This document shows positions 1-9,956 of a stretch of 64,000 nucleotides of DNA, one piece after another. The stretch spans positions 6,992,694 through 7,056,693 of the forward strand of contig NC_089285.1 in NCBI RefSeq assembly GCF_963678975.1. Reading direction: 5' to 3'. The notes below the pieces were generated by a model. The model worked only from the letters and a program-made list of their open reading frames with translations. It had not been told where the DNA came from and made no database searches. Made by a program: the position numbers and the translations under genes. Positions within the stretch are counted from its first letter, which is position 1, and each line of letters begins with the position of its first letter. The stretch is from Dysidea avara (lineage: Eukaryota; Porifera; Demospongiae; Dictyoceratida; Dysideidae).

Positions 1-1
1 G

Positions 2-1006
2 CCAAGCTCTCATGCTAAGGTAGAAGGAGTGATCACTGCCTTATCCCCAATGAAGAGTGCACGTGGTAGAACTGACTGTAGCTACTATGATGGTGAGATA
101 ACAGATGATGTTTCAAGTATGAGGTTTTGTGGGTTTAATGCAGGTGTCCGCCGAAAATTAGAAGAGATGTATGACAGTGGTGAAGCTGTGAAGCTTGATG
201 GTTGCGAGGTAAAGAAGGCCAGGCATGATCACCTGGAAATCATTGTAAAGAACAGCACCGAAATTTCGAAATCAGCAAGGTGTTTCAATGCAACAAAGGA
301 GGGCAAACCAGTAACCTGTTTGGAGAAGTTGTCAGAGCTACCTCAATACCAACGTGTAACTGTCCGAGCTAAAGTTATGCACACAGAGCAGATATGCAAT
401 ACACGCAGTGGTGAAAGAGTGCAGGAGGTTGTCATTGCTGATGGTACTGGACATGTTACACTGAACATTTGGGGAGAACATGTTGGTAAAGTTGAAGAAG
501 GGCATTGCTATGAATTCAAAGGTCTTATGGTAAAGGAATTTTATGGAAGAAATGTGTATCCACATCCAAGGATAACTGTACTATTGATGCAGTTGATGAT
601 ATTGGTGCTACTTTTGATAACACACAACAGTTGCAGGTATCTCGAGTAAACAATGCTCGTGTCTTTGCTGTTGAAAAATTGGAGATGTACACCAGCTGTG
701 TGAAATGCAATGGAAGGCACCAGCTGTGTGAAATGCAATGGAAGGCTGGCTGTTGAAGAAGATGGGATAGGTGAATGTTCCAAGAGTGGAACTATGCAGG
801 ATGCTGTGGAATCCAAGCAAGCCATCTTTGCTCAACTGAGGATCAAGGGCGAAAATGATAGACTTTGTCTGAGTGCTTTTGATGACATAGTAATGAAAAT
901 TGCTGAATTGCCAATGGAGAAGATCACTAAAAAGGCACTGATCAAGGTGGATCCTTTTGACATGAAGTTCAGCAATGGTGTCATTTACTATGTTCACCGC
1001 AAGTGA
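2..1006 (+). pseudogene. OB-fold / RPA-like single-strand DNA-binding protein, broken, 5' partial
   Basis: The frame is open from the window edge, so the N-terminus is missing. Residues translated from about 330-560 (RVTVRAKVMHTEQ, then VVIADGTGHVTLNIWGEHV and YEFKGLMVKEFYGRNVYPHP) have the beta-strand pattern of an OB fold of the replication protein A type. The frame is lost near 565-575, where the next frame continues TIDAVDDIGATFDNTQQLQV up to a CVKC zinc-knuckle-like motif. It is lost again at a 28-bp tandem duplication (690-745) and then reads on to a stop at 1004-1006. Two frameshifts therefore make this a pseudogene. RPA-like proteins are known cargo of some Helitrons, and a Helitron Rep remnant lies directly downstream on the other strand, so a Helitron origin is plausible. 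A decayed copy of a host OB-fold gene is the alternative. Confidence 0.6.
690..745 (+). repeat. 28-bp exact tandem duplication
   Basis: The 28 bases at 690-717 are repeated exactly at 718-745. The unit spans the codons for the CVKC motif of the OB-fold pseudogene. Because 28 is not a multiple of three, the duplication shifts the frame. Removing one unit would rejoin the upstream and downstream frames. Confidence 0.95.
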
Positions 1007-1198
1007 CTGATTAACATGTTTAGCTACTGATTAATAGCTAGTTGATTGATACATAATATTCTAATATAAATTGATTGAGGCATTATTAATCATTTCATAA
1101 TTAACAGAGGCTGGGGTTAATGATATTGTTTGAGGTATGCACTTATAGTATTGGAATATTTTGTGACTTCAGATATTCATTGCATCGCTCGAATTCTA

Positions 1199-2181
1199 TC
1201 ATCCAAAGACACCATGAATTACTGTAATCTGCACTACAATGATTCTGCTATTATACCTCCTAGCATGCTCTCCTACGGGCTGTTTGTTCTCGTTAATCAC
1301 TACCCTAACATTCGCTGGCTCATCATGCTGCTCAAATATTTCTTTAGCTACTTTAATAAGCTGAACATAGTGATTATTGTCATGCAAAAGCTCATTAATG
1401 CCCCTAACTATGTCAAGCCTTAACCCATCAACTACTCCACATCTAGTAGCTAATTCAGTTTGCTGATTGTCAATAAAATAAATTTGGGAAAATTTAGGAG
1501 ACTCACCTGCTGATGGAGCTAAACTACCTATACGATGATAGACCTGACCCTGTACTCTAAAAGAAGGATTGAAGCCAGCCATAGTTATCTCATTACAGCC
1601 GAAGCTCGTCATTTGAAATGCACTATTGTACTTACGTATGTTATGTAGAAAATGTCTACCTGCCGAGTCCGTACCTTCACACAGGTGTCTTAAGAATGAC
1701 TGAGGCTATGGAAATGCCTCTAACTGGACATTTCCCTTCAAGCAACAAAGGGATTCCGTCTCCTCGGGAAATTTTAATGCGCCACAGTGTGTGCATTCTA
1801 CACTAAGTGCGCCTACATCTGTAGTGTTGAAGAAGTTGTGTGGCTGATAGTTAAACCCCCTAAAGCTTGGGTGTGTGCTTGCACGTACCTGTTGCTGCGT
1901 GTGGTGTTAGCCTGCTGCTCCTGAGCTCTGTAACGTGGATCAGCCCGAGATTCTTGATGAGCAGCTGTATTTTGTTGTTGCTCCTCCCTCCTTGTAGCTG
2001 GGTCCTCACGAGCCAGTCGAAGGTCAGATGCATCGCGGATCCGTTCTTGTGATCTTCTTTCTTCGTCCTGGCGGGCCACACGATGGGCTTCTGCGTCACG
2101 TTGTCTTCGTCTATGTTGTGAGTCGACTTCACACCTGGTGCCATTAGGGCCGGAGGAAAACAAAACAAAAAAAAACTTCAC
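1199..2181 (-). pseudogene. Helitron Rep/helicase N-terminal remnant
   Basis: Reading on the minus strand, an Arg/Glu/Gln-rich segment (RRRQRDAEAHRVARQDEERR) is followed, after a shift at a G run near 1858, by GFNYQPHNFFNTTDVGALS. Then comes a zinc-knuckle segment VECTHCGALKFPEETESLCC, and finally FRVQGQVYHRIGSL, SPKFSQIYFIDN and EHARRYNS. This order (basic region, C-H-C-G knuckle, FRxQGQVYHxIGSL, LQIYF-like motif) is the standard N-terminal architecture of Helitron proteins upstream of the Rep HUH nuclease. The fragment stops near 1199, before the Rep and helicase domains, and has at least two frameshifts. It is a truncated, inactive copy. Confidence 0.8.
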
Positions 2182-2217
2182 ACCTGGCCGAGGGTCAGCA
2201 ACAGAGCAAATTTCCCT

Positions 2218-2392
2218 CCAGGATCTCGGATTTCACTGGGATCTCAAGATTTCATTGGGATTTCGAGATCCCAATGTGATTTCAAGATCTCGATGGGATT
2301 TCAAGATCTCAATAGGATTTCAAGATCTCAATGGGATTTCAAGATCTCAATGGGATTTCAAGATCTTGATGGAATTTCAAAATCTGCAGCTG
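2218..2392 (+). repeat. 19-bp tandem repeat (gatttcaagatctcaatgg type)
   Basis: About eight diverged copies of a 19-bp unit with the core gatttcaagatctc follow the Helitron remnant. Because 19 is not a multiple of three, the local translation repeats every 19 residues (WDFKIS, then a second WDFKI). A related phrase, gatctcggatttca, recurs near 8140-8160 beside another basic Helitron-like ORF start. Confidence 0.85.
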
Positions 2393-2762
2393 GTCATGAT
2401 GATCAGTGAGGTTTTAAAAGATCACTGTGCTTTCAAGATATCTATTTTGACAGGCTTAATTATTATATCATTAGGGTTGGATTTCAGGATTTCACGTTAC
2501 CAGACTTCAAATACCATCAAAAGTTATGTATGATTATTTTTTCAGAACATTATACATTGTTACAGTAAAAAGCGCATGATAGTATATATCTACTTTTTCT
2601 TATTCAAATAAAACTCTGGAGCTGTACATTCATTGATAGCAGCAACTAGTAACAAAGATAATACAATTATAGTGATTATGCATAATCAGGACAGGAATTG
2701 ACATAAAATCTATACTGTAAATGATACATTGCTCACAATAAAACATGCAAACAAATACATGT

Positions 2763-5700
2763 TTATGAACATTTCGAACAATACCATTTTTTCCCTTTAC
2801 TTATGTTTGTATAAATGCAGCTTTGATGGAACCATTCTTTACATTTTTTCCCATCACACTGGATCATTTTGGAGCCATCATCAGGACATCTACAATAACA
2901 GAATACGGCTATCTTGTCATATCGTGCAGTGCCACTTCGTCTGTTTCTGATTACAGGAAAACATTCCATTGCCTTACTCTCCAAGCAGCGAACCAAGTGT
3001 GCTCTCATAGCATCTTGATTATACACAAGCAAAGAAGGGTCCTGGTGATTAACTAAGGAAGTGCAATATGCAGCTGAAAACAAACCACAGTCATCAGAGC
3101 CTGCTTGCTTATGAGTGTTTGCTATTTTAATTATTAGCTCTTTCCTTGAAGTTTTGATTAGTCGTGCTAATAATACCTTAGTTGCCTGGCTCAAATGAAA
3201 GTGCAAGGAATCATACACAACCACATCACAAAAATTGGAATCACTGCACTGCATTGTAGATATGGTAATCCAGTGATTACCATTCACATGCAGTATTTGC
3301 ACACTACCAGTTGAGATTGTTTGATCTTTGTGCACAAATACTGAAGCATCTATCAATCCATTAATGTCAGTGTATCTCTTCTTCAACAGCAGCTGCACTA
3401 CTGTTAGATGTGTCCCCCAAAGCCACTTTCCATTTAATATTACTTCCTTGTCCACATTCCTTAATTTTTTACCTTCAACTTTAACCCAGACATCATTATC
3501 AATCTCTTCATCAGATTCAGATGGTAGATCAGTTATATCAATTACTGCTGTATCAGTTGTGCCTTTTACAGTATCTAAAGTGTTTTGTTTCTTGGGCGAA
3601 GGACTGTTTATTATTTTGATCTGATCAAGCTTAGCAGTAAAAGACACTGCAGCAGTAGCAGGGATTGTTCCTTTCGGTTGAATCTCAGAATTATAAGGTT
3701 GTTTATGCCTAACTCTGAATAAACGATCAGTGGAAACACGTTCCCCTTCTTGAAGTAGCCAGACAGCGGTTGATTTTCGAATGAAAACAGTTTCATTATT
3801 TGGCGCTTTTATTTCTAAAAATGTAGAAAATGGCTTTGTGGATTTCCTAACCTTTTTATTCTGATTTTCTGCACGCTCATACATTGGTATGGTAGTAGAT
3901 GGTAAACGCTTGAACGACTTGTGGCACTCTTTGAAATGCTCCTTGACACTGGGATCAAGAAGATTGCACTTGGATATACTATCTAAGTCATAGGCAATTT
4001 GTTCTACATCACTAACACTGCATTCTTCCTGTGCAAGCAGTACATCGTGTGTTTCTTCGCCTAGTGGTATAACTTCCTTTTTAACACTGCATTCTTCATT
4101 ATCCTCATCACTGTCATCATTATCATCGTCATCATTATTCTCACTACCCCTATCTATGCCTCCATCAATACCTTTTATTCTTATATTTGAATCCCACAAG
4201 GAATGTTTAATATACAGATCACTCATTCCAAGCTCTTCTATCATTGCTTTTGCTCTGGTTTGACCTCTTTGCACTGTGCCAAGTATCTGCTCATTAGAAG
4301 CCATTAAGAGAGTAATACTATCTTTCTCTGCATTTTTGCCAACTTTGTGCTGGTGTTTTAATAATCTTGGGTAAACTATATCTGCTTGGGTCTCAGCTTG
4401 GATAGCAAGTTGAATTTGCAACCTATGCAATCTTCGTAACAGCCCAAGCATACCAAAGTTGATAACTGTTGAATAAATACTGCTCATACTTCGGGCTGCC
4501 CTAAATGTTACTTCACAGCATTGTGAGCCTAGAAGCCAGGGAACAAAGCATTTGATTTCCTTAACATCATCTCTGATGGCTATAATATAGTTGATCAGTG
4601 TATGAGCATTAAGCTCGATACAATTGTAAGCATTTGAAGTGATAAAATTGTTGCCTAAAGTGTAACTTTTGTTCAAAGTTATCCATTTCCTCCAATATCT
4701 CAAGAAAAAGACCACATACCATAGCTTCTCTAGTCTCTCCAGTGGATCCAAGCTTTTATCCAGGTAACTGTCAATAACATTTCTAATAAGGTCAACGTAA
4801 CATTTTGTAGCATTTGCTTGTGGTATTTCTGCTAGCAGATGTCCTGCAGATGTTATGTTCATTACAGCTTGAAAGTTTTGTTTGTCTTTGTGATCTATGT
4901 CTCTTTGGCGTAGTCCATGTTTGTCTTTTTGAAAGGTGAGCTTCACTGCATGCAAATGACTACTGCTAACAAAATATTTCCCCATAGGTAATAGAATCTG
5001 TGGTTTAAGCAGTCTACCTTTTAATTTAACTGCAGTGTGTACAATGTCTTGAACATAGCATATTCCATTAGCTTCAATGTGGTACCAATCTAGCCAGTTG
5101 GGAGGAATAGTTGGAGCATGTAGCAAGGCATTTGATGGAAGATGGGCAATCAATGGTTCAGACTGAGGAGTCTTGAAAGATGTAGACACTTTCATGCTCT
5201 TCATCAATCTACTGTCCCCATCACTTCCAAAACTCAACACCTTTATGTGTCGTTCAGCACACTGTTCAATAATATATTTCCACCTAAGCATTACTTCTTT
5301 AGCTTTAAATTTATTGTCTGTTCCAAGACAAGCTAACAACATAGGAGGTGCACTGCCACACAATGGCTGAGCCATGTACACATATGCATATTTTGAAACA
5401 ACATTGTCAATAAACATTTTCTGAATTGCTGGAAATGAAATAGCTATAAATGAATCAACTATAGGTAAGCCCTTTTCATTTAAAGGTAAAACAAAGCCCA
5501 CACAGCGATCAGTTTCTGCATCATAATCCACTCGTCCAACAACTCTTGTGGCATCTTCTGCTATGGAAACGCACAGTGGAACATCGTACTGATCAAGATG
5601 CTGTCTCAGTTCATTAAATCTAAATACTCCTTCATCAATTGTTTCATACTCTGAGTGAATTGCACTTTGCACAGTTCTGATACAGGGCAAAGCTTCTGGC

Positions 5701-6131
5701 ATATTTTGCTGAATTAATTCATATGCCAGTGGGCCAGCTAATATAAACAGAACTGTGGAAAACTTTTTTAAGATCGGTAGATGCCTGCGATGTGTTGGAT
5801 ATTGACCAGAATTTTTTTCAGCATTACTAAAAATTTGTCTTAAGATGTTAGTGAATGATGCTGGTGATGACGTATGTTTGGAACCATTTTCTGTCAACTC
5901 TAATTGGCTGAGCAACATGGATAGTCGTTTGTTTTCAGCCGTTAACTTCTCAATACTGTCCAGCATTGTAAGGTAATCTGTTATACGGGTTTGTGATGGA
6001 TCAGACGCTGCTTTGACAAGTGATCGCTTCTTTCGATTGGACCATGATAAAAACTTAGTTCTATTGTCCATTGAATTCTGGGACTGTGAATGGTTATAAT
6101 TGACAACATTTATCTGTGGACTGGAATGCAT
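2763..6131 (-). CDS. Transposase-like protein with Ulp1-type cysteine protease and C-terminal PHD finger (ORF2)
   Basis: The protein is 1122 residues. Residues ~55-82 look like a leucine-zipper coiled coil (IEKLTAENKRLSMLLSQLEL). Residues ~180-550 resemble an RNase-H-like DDE transposase core; D193 (IAEDATRV), D304/D306 (FGSDGDSRL) and E540 (GSQCCEVTFRAAR) are my inferred acidic triad. An acidic linker (~660-690) follows. Residues ~930-1040 match the Ulp1/SENP (C48) fold, with GNHWITIS (His953), VVYDS (Asp974), Gln1009 and SDDCG (Cys1015). Residues 1078-1121 form a PHD finger (CYCRC, CDGKKCKEWFHQSC, WYCSKC). Ulp1 domains are known in KDZ/Zisupton-type and some MULE transposons; I cannot place the superfamily. 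A single TAA and six codons separate it, in the same frame, from the ORF upstream. Its length and integrity suggest a young element or a domesticated gene. Confidence 0.75.
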   Translation of the reverse strand: MHSSPQINVVNYNHSQSQNSMDNRTKFLSWSNRKKRSLVKAASDPSQTRITDYLTMLDSIEKLTAENKRLSMLLSQLELTENGSKHTSSPASFTNILRQIFSNAEKNSGQYPTHRRHLPILKKFSTVLFILAGPLAYELIQQNMPEALPCIRTVQSAIHSEYETIDEGVFRFNELRQHLDQYDVPLCVSIAEDATRVVGRVDYDAETDRCVGFVLPLNEKGLPIVDSFIAISFPAIQKMFIDNVVSKYAYVYMAQPLCGSAPPMLLACLGTDNKFKAKEVMLRWKYIIEQCAERHIKVLSFGSDGDSRLMKSMKVSTSFKTPQSEPLIAHLPSNALLHAPTIPPNWLDWYHIEANGICYVQDIVHTAVKLKGRLLKPQILLPMGKYFVSSSHLHAVKLTFQKDKHGLRQRDIDHKDKQNFQAVMNITSAGHLLAEIPQANATKCYVDLIRNVIDSYLDKSLDPLERLEKLWYVVFFLRYWRKWITLNKSYTLGNNFITSNAYNCIELNAHTLINYIIAIRDDVKEIKCFVPWLLGSQCCEVTFRAARSMSSIYSTVINFGMLGLLRRLHRLQIQLAIQAETQADIVYPRLLKHQHKVGKNAEKDSITLLMASNEQILGTVQRGQTRAKAMIEELGMSDLYIKHSLWDSNIRIKGIDGGIDRGSENNDDDDNDDSDEDNEECSVKKEVIPLGEETHDVLLAQEECSVSDVEQIAYDLDSISKCNLLDPSVKEHFKECHKSFKRLPSTTIPMYERAENQNKKVRKSTKPFSTFLEIKAPNNETVFIRKSTAVWLLQEGERVSTDRLFRVRHKQPYNSEIQPKGTIPATAAVSFTAKLDQIKIINSPSPKKQNTLDTVKGTTDTAVIDITDLPSESDEEIDNDVWVKVEGKKLRNVDKEVILNGKWLWGTHLTVVQLLLKKRYTDINGLIDASVFVHKDQTISTGSVQILHVNGNHWITISTMQCSDSNFCDVVVYDSLHFHLSQATKVLLARLIKTSRKELIIKIANTHKQAGSDDCGLFSAAYCTSLVNHQDPSLLVYNQDAMRAHLVRCLESKAMECFPVIRNRRSGTARYDKIAVFCYCRCPDDGSKMIQCDGKKCKEWFHQSCIYTNISKGKKWYCSKCS

Positions 6132-6149
6132 TTCTCTAGACTCTATATA

Positions 6150-7043
6150 TTATTCAACACCCTTTGATACATTTTCAACATTTACAGGAATAACATTGAA
6201 AGGTTTACCACTACTATTGTTACTACTATCCATCAAGTTAATTACAGTGTCACTGGACACAGTAGGGCCTTTGTCATTACGACTGGAAAAGCACTTCTTT
6301 AACTGAGGCTGGTCATTGTGATGTTCAACTGACTTCTTATCAAAGCATGACCTTACATGTTTAGTCCAGTTAGAAATAGAAAATGGTGATGAACTGACTT
6401 GCGGATTTTTTTGGTGCAACTTGACGCCTTTACTGCTGCATTTCATGGAATTGTGGCACCTCATTAATACTTTGAAAAAACCTGACGACATTTGCGGAAT
6501 GACTTGTATCGAATAATGTTCTTCTTCTTTCAGAAGCTTTAAATGACTTTCATCTTCTTCCAGTTCCTTTTTCCATTCATTTAATCTATGTCTAATTTGT
6601 TTATAGACAGATTCAATGGTCACATCGGGTTTTGGTATAACGCTACCACTACAATCATAGGTGTTAACCTTGGATCTTTTGATTGCTGTGGAGGATTCAG
6701 TGTACAGATTGGATCTCTTCTTACCAGTGCGTTTCTCTAAACATTTCAGCTCTTGAACGAAATTGCAAATCTTTTCTCTGTGACCAGGGGGGAATTCAAA
6801 TGGTACTAACAATCTTGGATTATGGTTAGGGTTGCTTGAAAATCGTCTGTTAATGAAATCTTCTACCTTTGCTATTCCATTATTGGGATTATTACTTATG
6901 TCAAAGTTGCAAAGAACACTCATTTCATCATACCCTGCAGACAAAAAACAGTTCACAGCGTATTCTGGCAGCATTTTCTTCATTAGTCCTATTGTACTGT
7001 TGGTATCCGGACTCGACTTCAATTCATCAACATAGCTATACAA
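6150..7043 (-). CDS. N-terminal part of the same transposase-like gene (ORF1), zinc-binding-like module
   Basis: This 297-residue ORF is in the same frame as the 1122-residue ORF below it and ends at a TAA only 18 bases before that ORF's ATG. Near its C-terminus, cysteines and histidines (MRCHNSMKCSSKGVKLHQ, then NWTKHVRSCF) are spaced like a degenerate BED or other DNA-binding zinc finger. A Lys/Arg-rich stretch (CLEKRTGKKRSN, AIKRSKV) may be a nuclear localisation signal. A charged helix (NEWKKELEEDESHLKLLKEEE) could be a coiled coil. The simplest reading is one ~1426-residue protein interrupted by one stop codon. A bicistronic or readthrough arrangement is the alternative. The first ATG at 7043 may not be the true start, since upstream exons could exist. 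Confidence 0.6.
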   Translation of the reverse strand: MYSYVDELKSSPDTNSTIGLMKKMLPEYAVNCFLSAGYDEMSVLCNFDISNNPNNGIAKVEDFINRRFSSNPNHNPRLLVPFEFPPGHREKICNFVQELKCLEKRTGKKRSNLYTESSTAIKRSKVNTYDCSGSVIPKPDVTIESVYKQIRHRLNEWKKELEEDESHLKLLKEEEHYSIQVIPQMSSGFFKVLMRCHNSMKCSSKGVKLHQKNPQVSSSPFSISNWTKHVRSCFDKKSVEHHNDQPQLKKCFSSRNDKGPTVSSDTVINLMDSSNNSSGKPFNVIPVNVENVSKGVE

Positions 7044-7765
7044 TGCATAAATACATTAATTTCAAGCATACAAGCATACATGCATGCATATTTGGCCAGG
7101 AAAACTTCCCTGGTCTACTAGGCAACATCTTTTTTACCATCTCAATTCATTGTTGCATTGCTTATGTATATCCACAAAGTGTATGATGTGGAAAATGCTG
7201 GCCATTTTTTTGTAGCAATATTATTATACTAACACAATACTAATAAAAACAGTAAATGGCAAGGAATTTGGTAACCATACCAGAACTGGGTAAACTGCTG
7301 TGGTACATGGTGATCATGTTCCGACTACCCAAATTGAGAAAGCAAGGTATAGTGGCCGATAGAAACAAGAGCCAGCTAACCTGAAAGCTGTATATAGATA
7401 CTACTACTAGTATAGGTAAGACATGCAGTGCTACAATAGTGGGATAAACAATCCCTTAGGAATGATGTCATTCCTGAGGCTCTATCTACTGAAGAATCCC
7501 AGCAATGCATGTCATAATATTTGTTGTGTAGTTGGAATGTTGTTTGGAGCCCATGCAATTTGTTTGTTAAGTTTGTGGCTGAATAATATCAAAGAATTCT
7601 CAACATCCCATTGTATAAATAAAAAAAGATACTAACTGGCTAGTATATATAGCTAATTGTTTTCTCGGTTGGTTATCCCTATACACCTCCTGTATGTAGC
7701 TCATAAACTCGAGTATGTCTGCATGGTATTGAAGGCAAAATATTTTGCAACAAGGGATGATAGTC
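7044..7765. other. No gene recognised; upstream flank of the transposase-like gene
   Basis: AT-rich sequence. It contains a near-perfect 18-bp palindrome aggaatgatgtcattcct at about 7457-7474. I saw no terminal inverted repeat pairing with the other side of the gene (2400-2760), and no coding segment longer than the background. Confidence 0.5.
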
Positions 7766-8044
7766 CTAGGAAACTAGCACGATATTATGGACAACGGTAT
7801 ACACCTCGCACCCCTTCCCATACCCACCGGCATGGTATATGATAGACACGTACACTTCGTCTCTGCTATTATCTCCACTATGAGCTCCGATTGAGGCTCC
7901 GATTCGGCTTCTTTGCAGGGTCTTAACTTCATCTACTGCGAGACTTTCCACTTCGTCCTCGTCATCTTGATTCTCGTTGTGCTGGTCTTCTTCACTGTCA
8001 TCTCGCCTATCGCAAACCGCCGTTTTCCTAGAGTCATCAGCCAT
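7766..8044 (-). CDS. Small acidic ORF, candidate first exon, function unknown
   Basis: An ATG at 8044 opens a 92-residue frame that starts MADDSRKTAVCDRRDDSEED and has a strongly acidic stretch (DEDEVES) before losing any composition bias. The first ~60 codons are GC-richer than their surroundings and look more coding-like than the tail. It may be a first exon whose donor lies near 7840. I do not recognise a family, and it could be a chance frame. Confidence 0.25.
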   Translation of the reverse strand: MADDSRKTAVCDRRDDSEEDQHNENQDDEDEVESLAVDEVKTLQRSRIGASIGAHSGDNSRDEVYVSIIYHAGGYGKGCEVYTVVHNIVLVS

Positions 8045-8092
8045 TAGCTAATTACACTCGCGAAGTGGCAGCACAAGGCTGGTTCACGTGAT

Positions 8093-8382
8093 CTAAAATT
8101 CAGGAGTTATACGGGAATAATCGGAGAAATATGATGAGCGAGATCTCGGATCTCGGATTTCAATTTGGATCTCAATGAAGTCCTCCAGGATTTCGCCCTT
8201 GTTGCGGACCCCTCGCACCTGGCACTGGTCGAGGTGGTAGCTCGAGTTGAAGCCTCCTGGCGGCGCAGTTTTTGTCGTTCTGCTTCTTCCTGTCTCTTCG
8301 CTGGATCTAATCTTTGGTTCTACTTGTGTCTCTTTGCTTGAGACGCACAAAAGGTAGACGATCGTTTTCGCTTAGGCGGCAT
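8093..8382 (-). pseudogene. Basic N-terminal fragment, possibly from a Helitron-type ORF
   Basis: From an ATG at 8382 the minus strand reads MPPKRKRSSTFCASQAKRHK, then a stop. The same frame continues NQRLDPAKRQEEAERQKLRR and further Arg/Lys-rich codons to about 8093. The Arg/Glu/Gln-rich style resembles the Helitron N-terminal segment at 2.1 kb, and the nearby DNA shares the gatctcggatttca phrase with that locus. No catalytic domain follows, so this would be only the start of a decayed copy. Confidence 0.3.
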
Positions 8383-8573
8383 GCTTACACAGCACATCAA
8401 ATGAAATTTGAATTTGCAATATCACGTGTGTAGGTCTACAGTCTCGGCAAATGTAACGTCGATTTCTGCTCAGCTAACCTGATTTTGTAATTTTCTCTTT
8501 GTTTTCTTTTTGTATAGGTATGTAGTTGTCGTGTGTCATGTTTTTGCTGTATGTTTTATTTTGTACTTGTAAC

Positions 8574-8597
8574 TGTATGTATGTATGTATGTATGTC
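8574..8597. repeat. TGTA microsatellite
   Basis: About six copies of the tetranucleotide tgta/atgt in a row. Confidence 0.9.
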
Positions 8598-8699
8598 TTT
8601 GTAAGGGGAGCACGTTTGTAGGCTTTGCCTTTTGTGTGACCCTTGTCTTTTGACAAAAATCGACAATCTAATCTAATCTACGTGTATGATCATGTGTTT

Positions 8700-8878
8700 A
8701 CAGTCATATACAGTACACTGAGGATTCGAACTCAGGGTACAGATTGAAATTTCAAAAGGTACCCAGAGTGACTAAAAGGTGCACTGAAAAGGTACCTGAA
8801 TGAAAAAAAAAGTGTACTGAAAAGGTGCCCAAATCGAAAAAAAGGTTATCACCAACTGGAATTGAACCCACAGCTTCT
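8700..8878 (-). repeat. 3' part of a tRNA-derived SINE-like sequence (B-box side)
   Basis: On the minus strand, gtgggttcaattcc at about 8859-8872 matches the Pol III B-box consensus GGTTCRANTCC. It is followed by a tail of short repeats of the type aaggtacc/aaaggtgcc, and by a second B-box-like gagttcgaatcc near 8715-8730. The A-box-bearing 5' part lies 3.56 kb away at 12439-12500, so the SINE was split by the element at 8879-12438. Confidence 0.55.
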
Positions 8879-8918
8879 GGGAGTGTCTTTTTACGGACCG
8901 TCGGACCGGAAGTTCCTG

Positions 8919-9611
8919 TTATTTATTTATTTATTATTTGTACTGAGCAGTCAGCCCTGCTGGTATGCTCAGGAAAAAACAACAACAACAAAAAACAGTT
9001 CTAACTTAACATACAGTAAACCAATTGTTCAACTAGTTACAAGCTGGTACTAGTGTGGTAATATGATTGTAAAAGTGATGTGAACGAATCTGAATCAGAT
9101 GTTTCAATGATGTTAACAGGCAAGGTGTTCCATTCTTTAACAGTTCTTGAGAAGTAGCTACTCTGATATGATCTGGTGGATGATGATGGAATTATGAGAT
9201 GCAATGGATGGTATGATCTAGTTTCTCTCGTTGATGGTAAGTAATATGATGGTATGCAGATGGCAAGCTGGTGATGGAGTGCCTTGTGCAGGACTTGTAA
9301 TCTAGATATCCTGCGACGAGTCTCAAGAGATGGCAGGGATAATTCGTTTAACATTGCTGAAACTGAGCTAAATCTACTATAGTCACCATAAATCCATCTG
9401 GCTGCACGACGTTGTACCTTCTCTAATTGCTGAATTTGTAAATTGTAGTATGGATCCCACACAGCTGATGCATATTCCATTTGTGGCCTCACCATCGTGA
9501 TGTATGCAGATTTCTTAACTCTTTGTGAGCAACTATTAAGATTACGTTTCAAAAAGTTGAGGGTTTTTGTCGCCTTGGCTGCTATGGTAGATATGTGTGA
9601 AGACCAGGATG
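8919..9611 (-). pseudogene. 5'-truncated LINE, C-terminal end of reverse transcriptase ORF
   Basis: The minus strand from about 9605 to 9037 reads WSSHISTIAAKATKTLNFLK, VRPQMEYASAVWDPYYNL, EKVQRRAARWIYGDYSRFSS and VKEWNTLPVNII. This is the conserved region after the RT domain of CR1/Jockey-like non-LTR elements. The 3' end carries a (TAAA)n-type tail, seen as ttatttatttatttatta on the plus strand at about 8919-8936. It was inserted into the left terminal repeat of the surrounding element: the intact right arm runs uninterrupted across the equivalent site. The upstream RT core is absent, which is usual for 5' truncation. Confidence 0.85.
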
Positions 9612-9956
9612 TTTAGCAAGCTAAGTGTTTAATACGTTCAAGTCTATTTTACGGACCAGATCTAGACTAGAAATAGTCTGTGTGCCAGCCCACGAGCACT
9701 TTGCCAGCTCTGTCGTGCCCGGATGATTGTAGCTTCGCATTGGTCTGGTCACTCTCGTGCTGGGTGTACGTATCTAGCTAGCTATAGTCCTGCAAAAGCC
9801 ATTTTAACTACAGTAACTGTAGCTTACAGTAAATAGCAACCTCGATAGCAGCTGTTCACGGGTGAAGCTTGCTCGTTCATATCAGAGACGACGGTTATCT
9901 TAGCAATCTTGCTAGCTAATGCCCTTAGCTACCTGGCAGCAGCAAACGCGGTTTTG

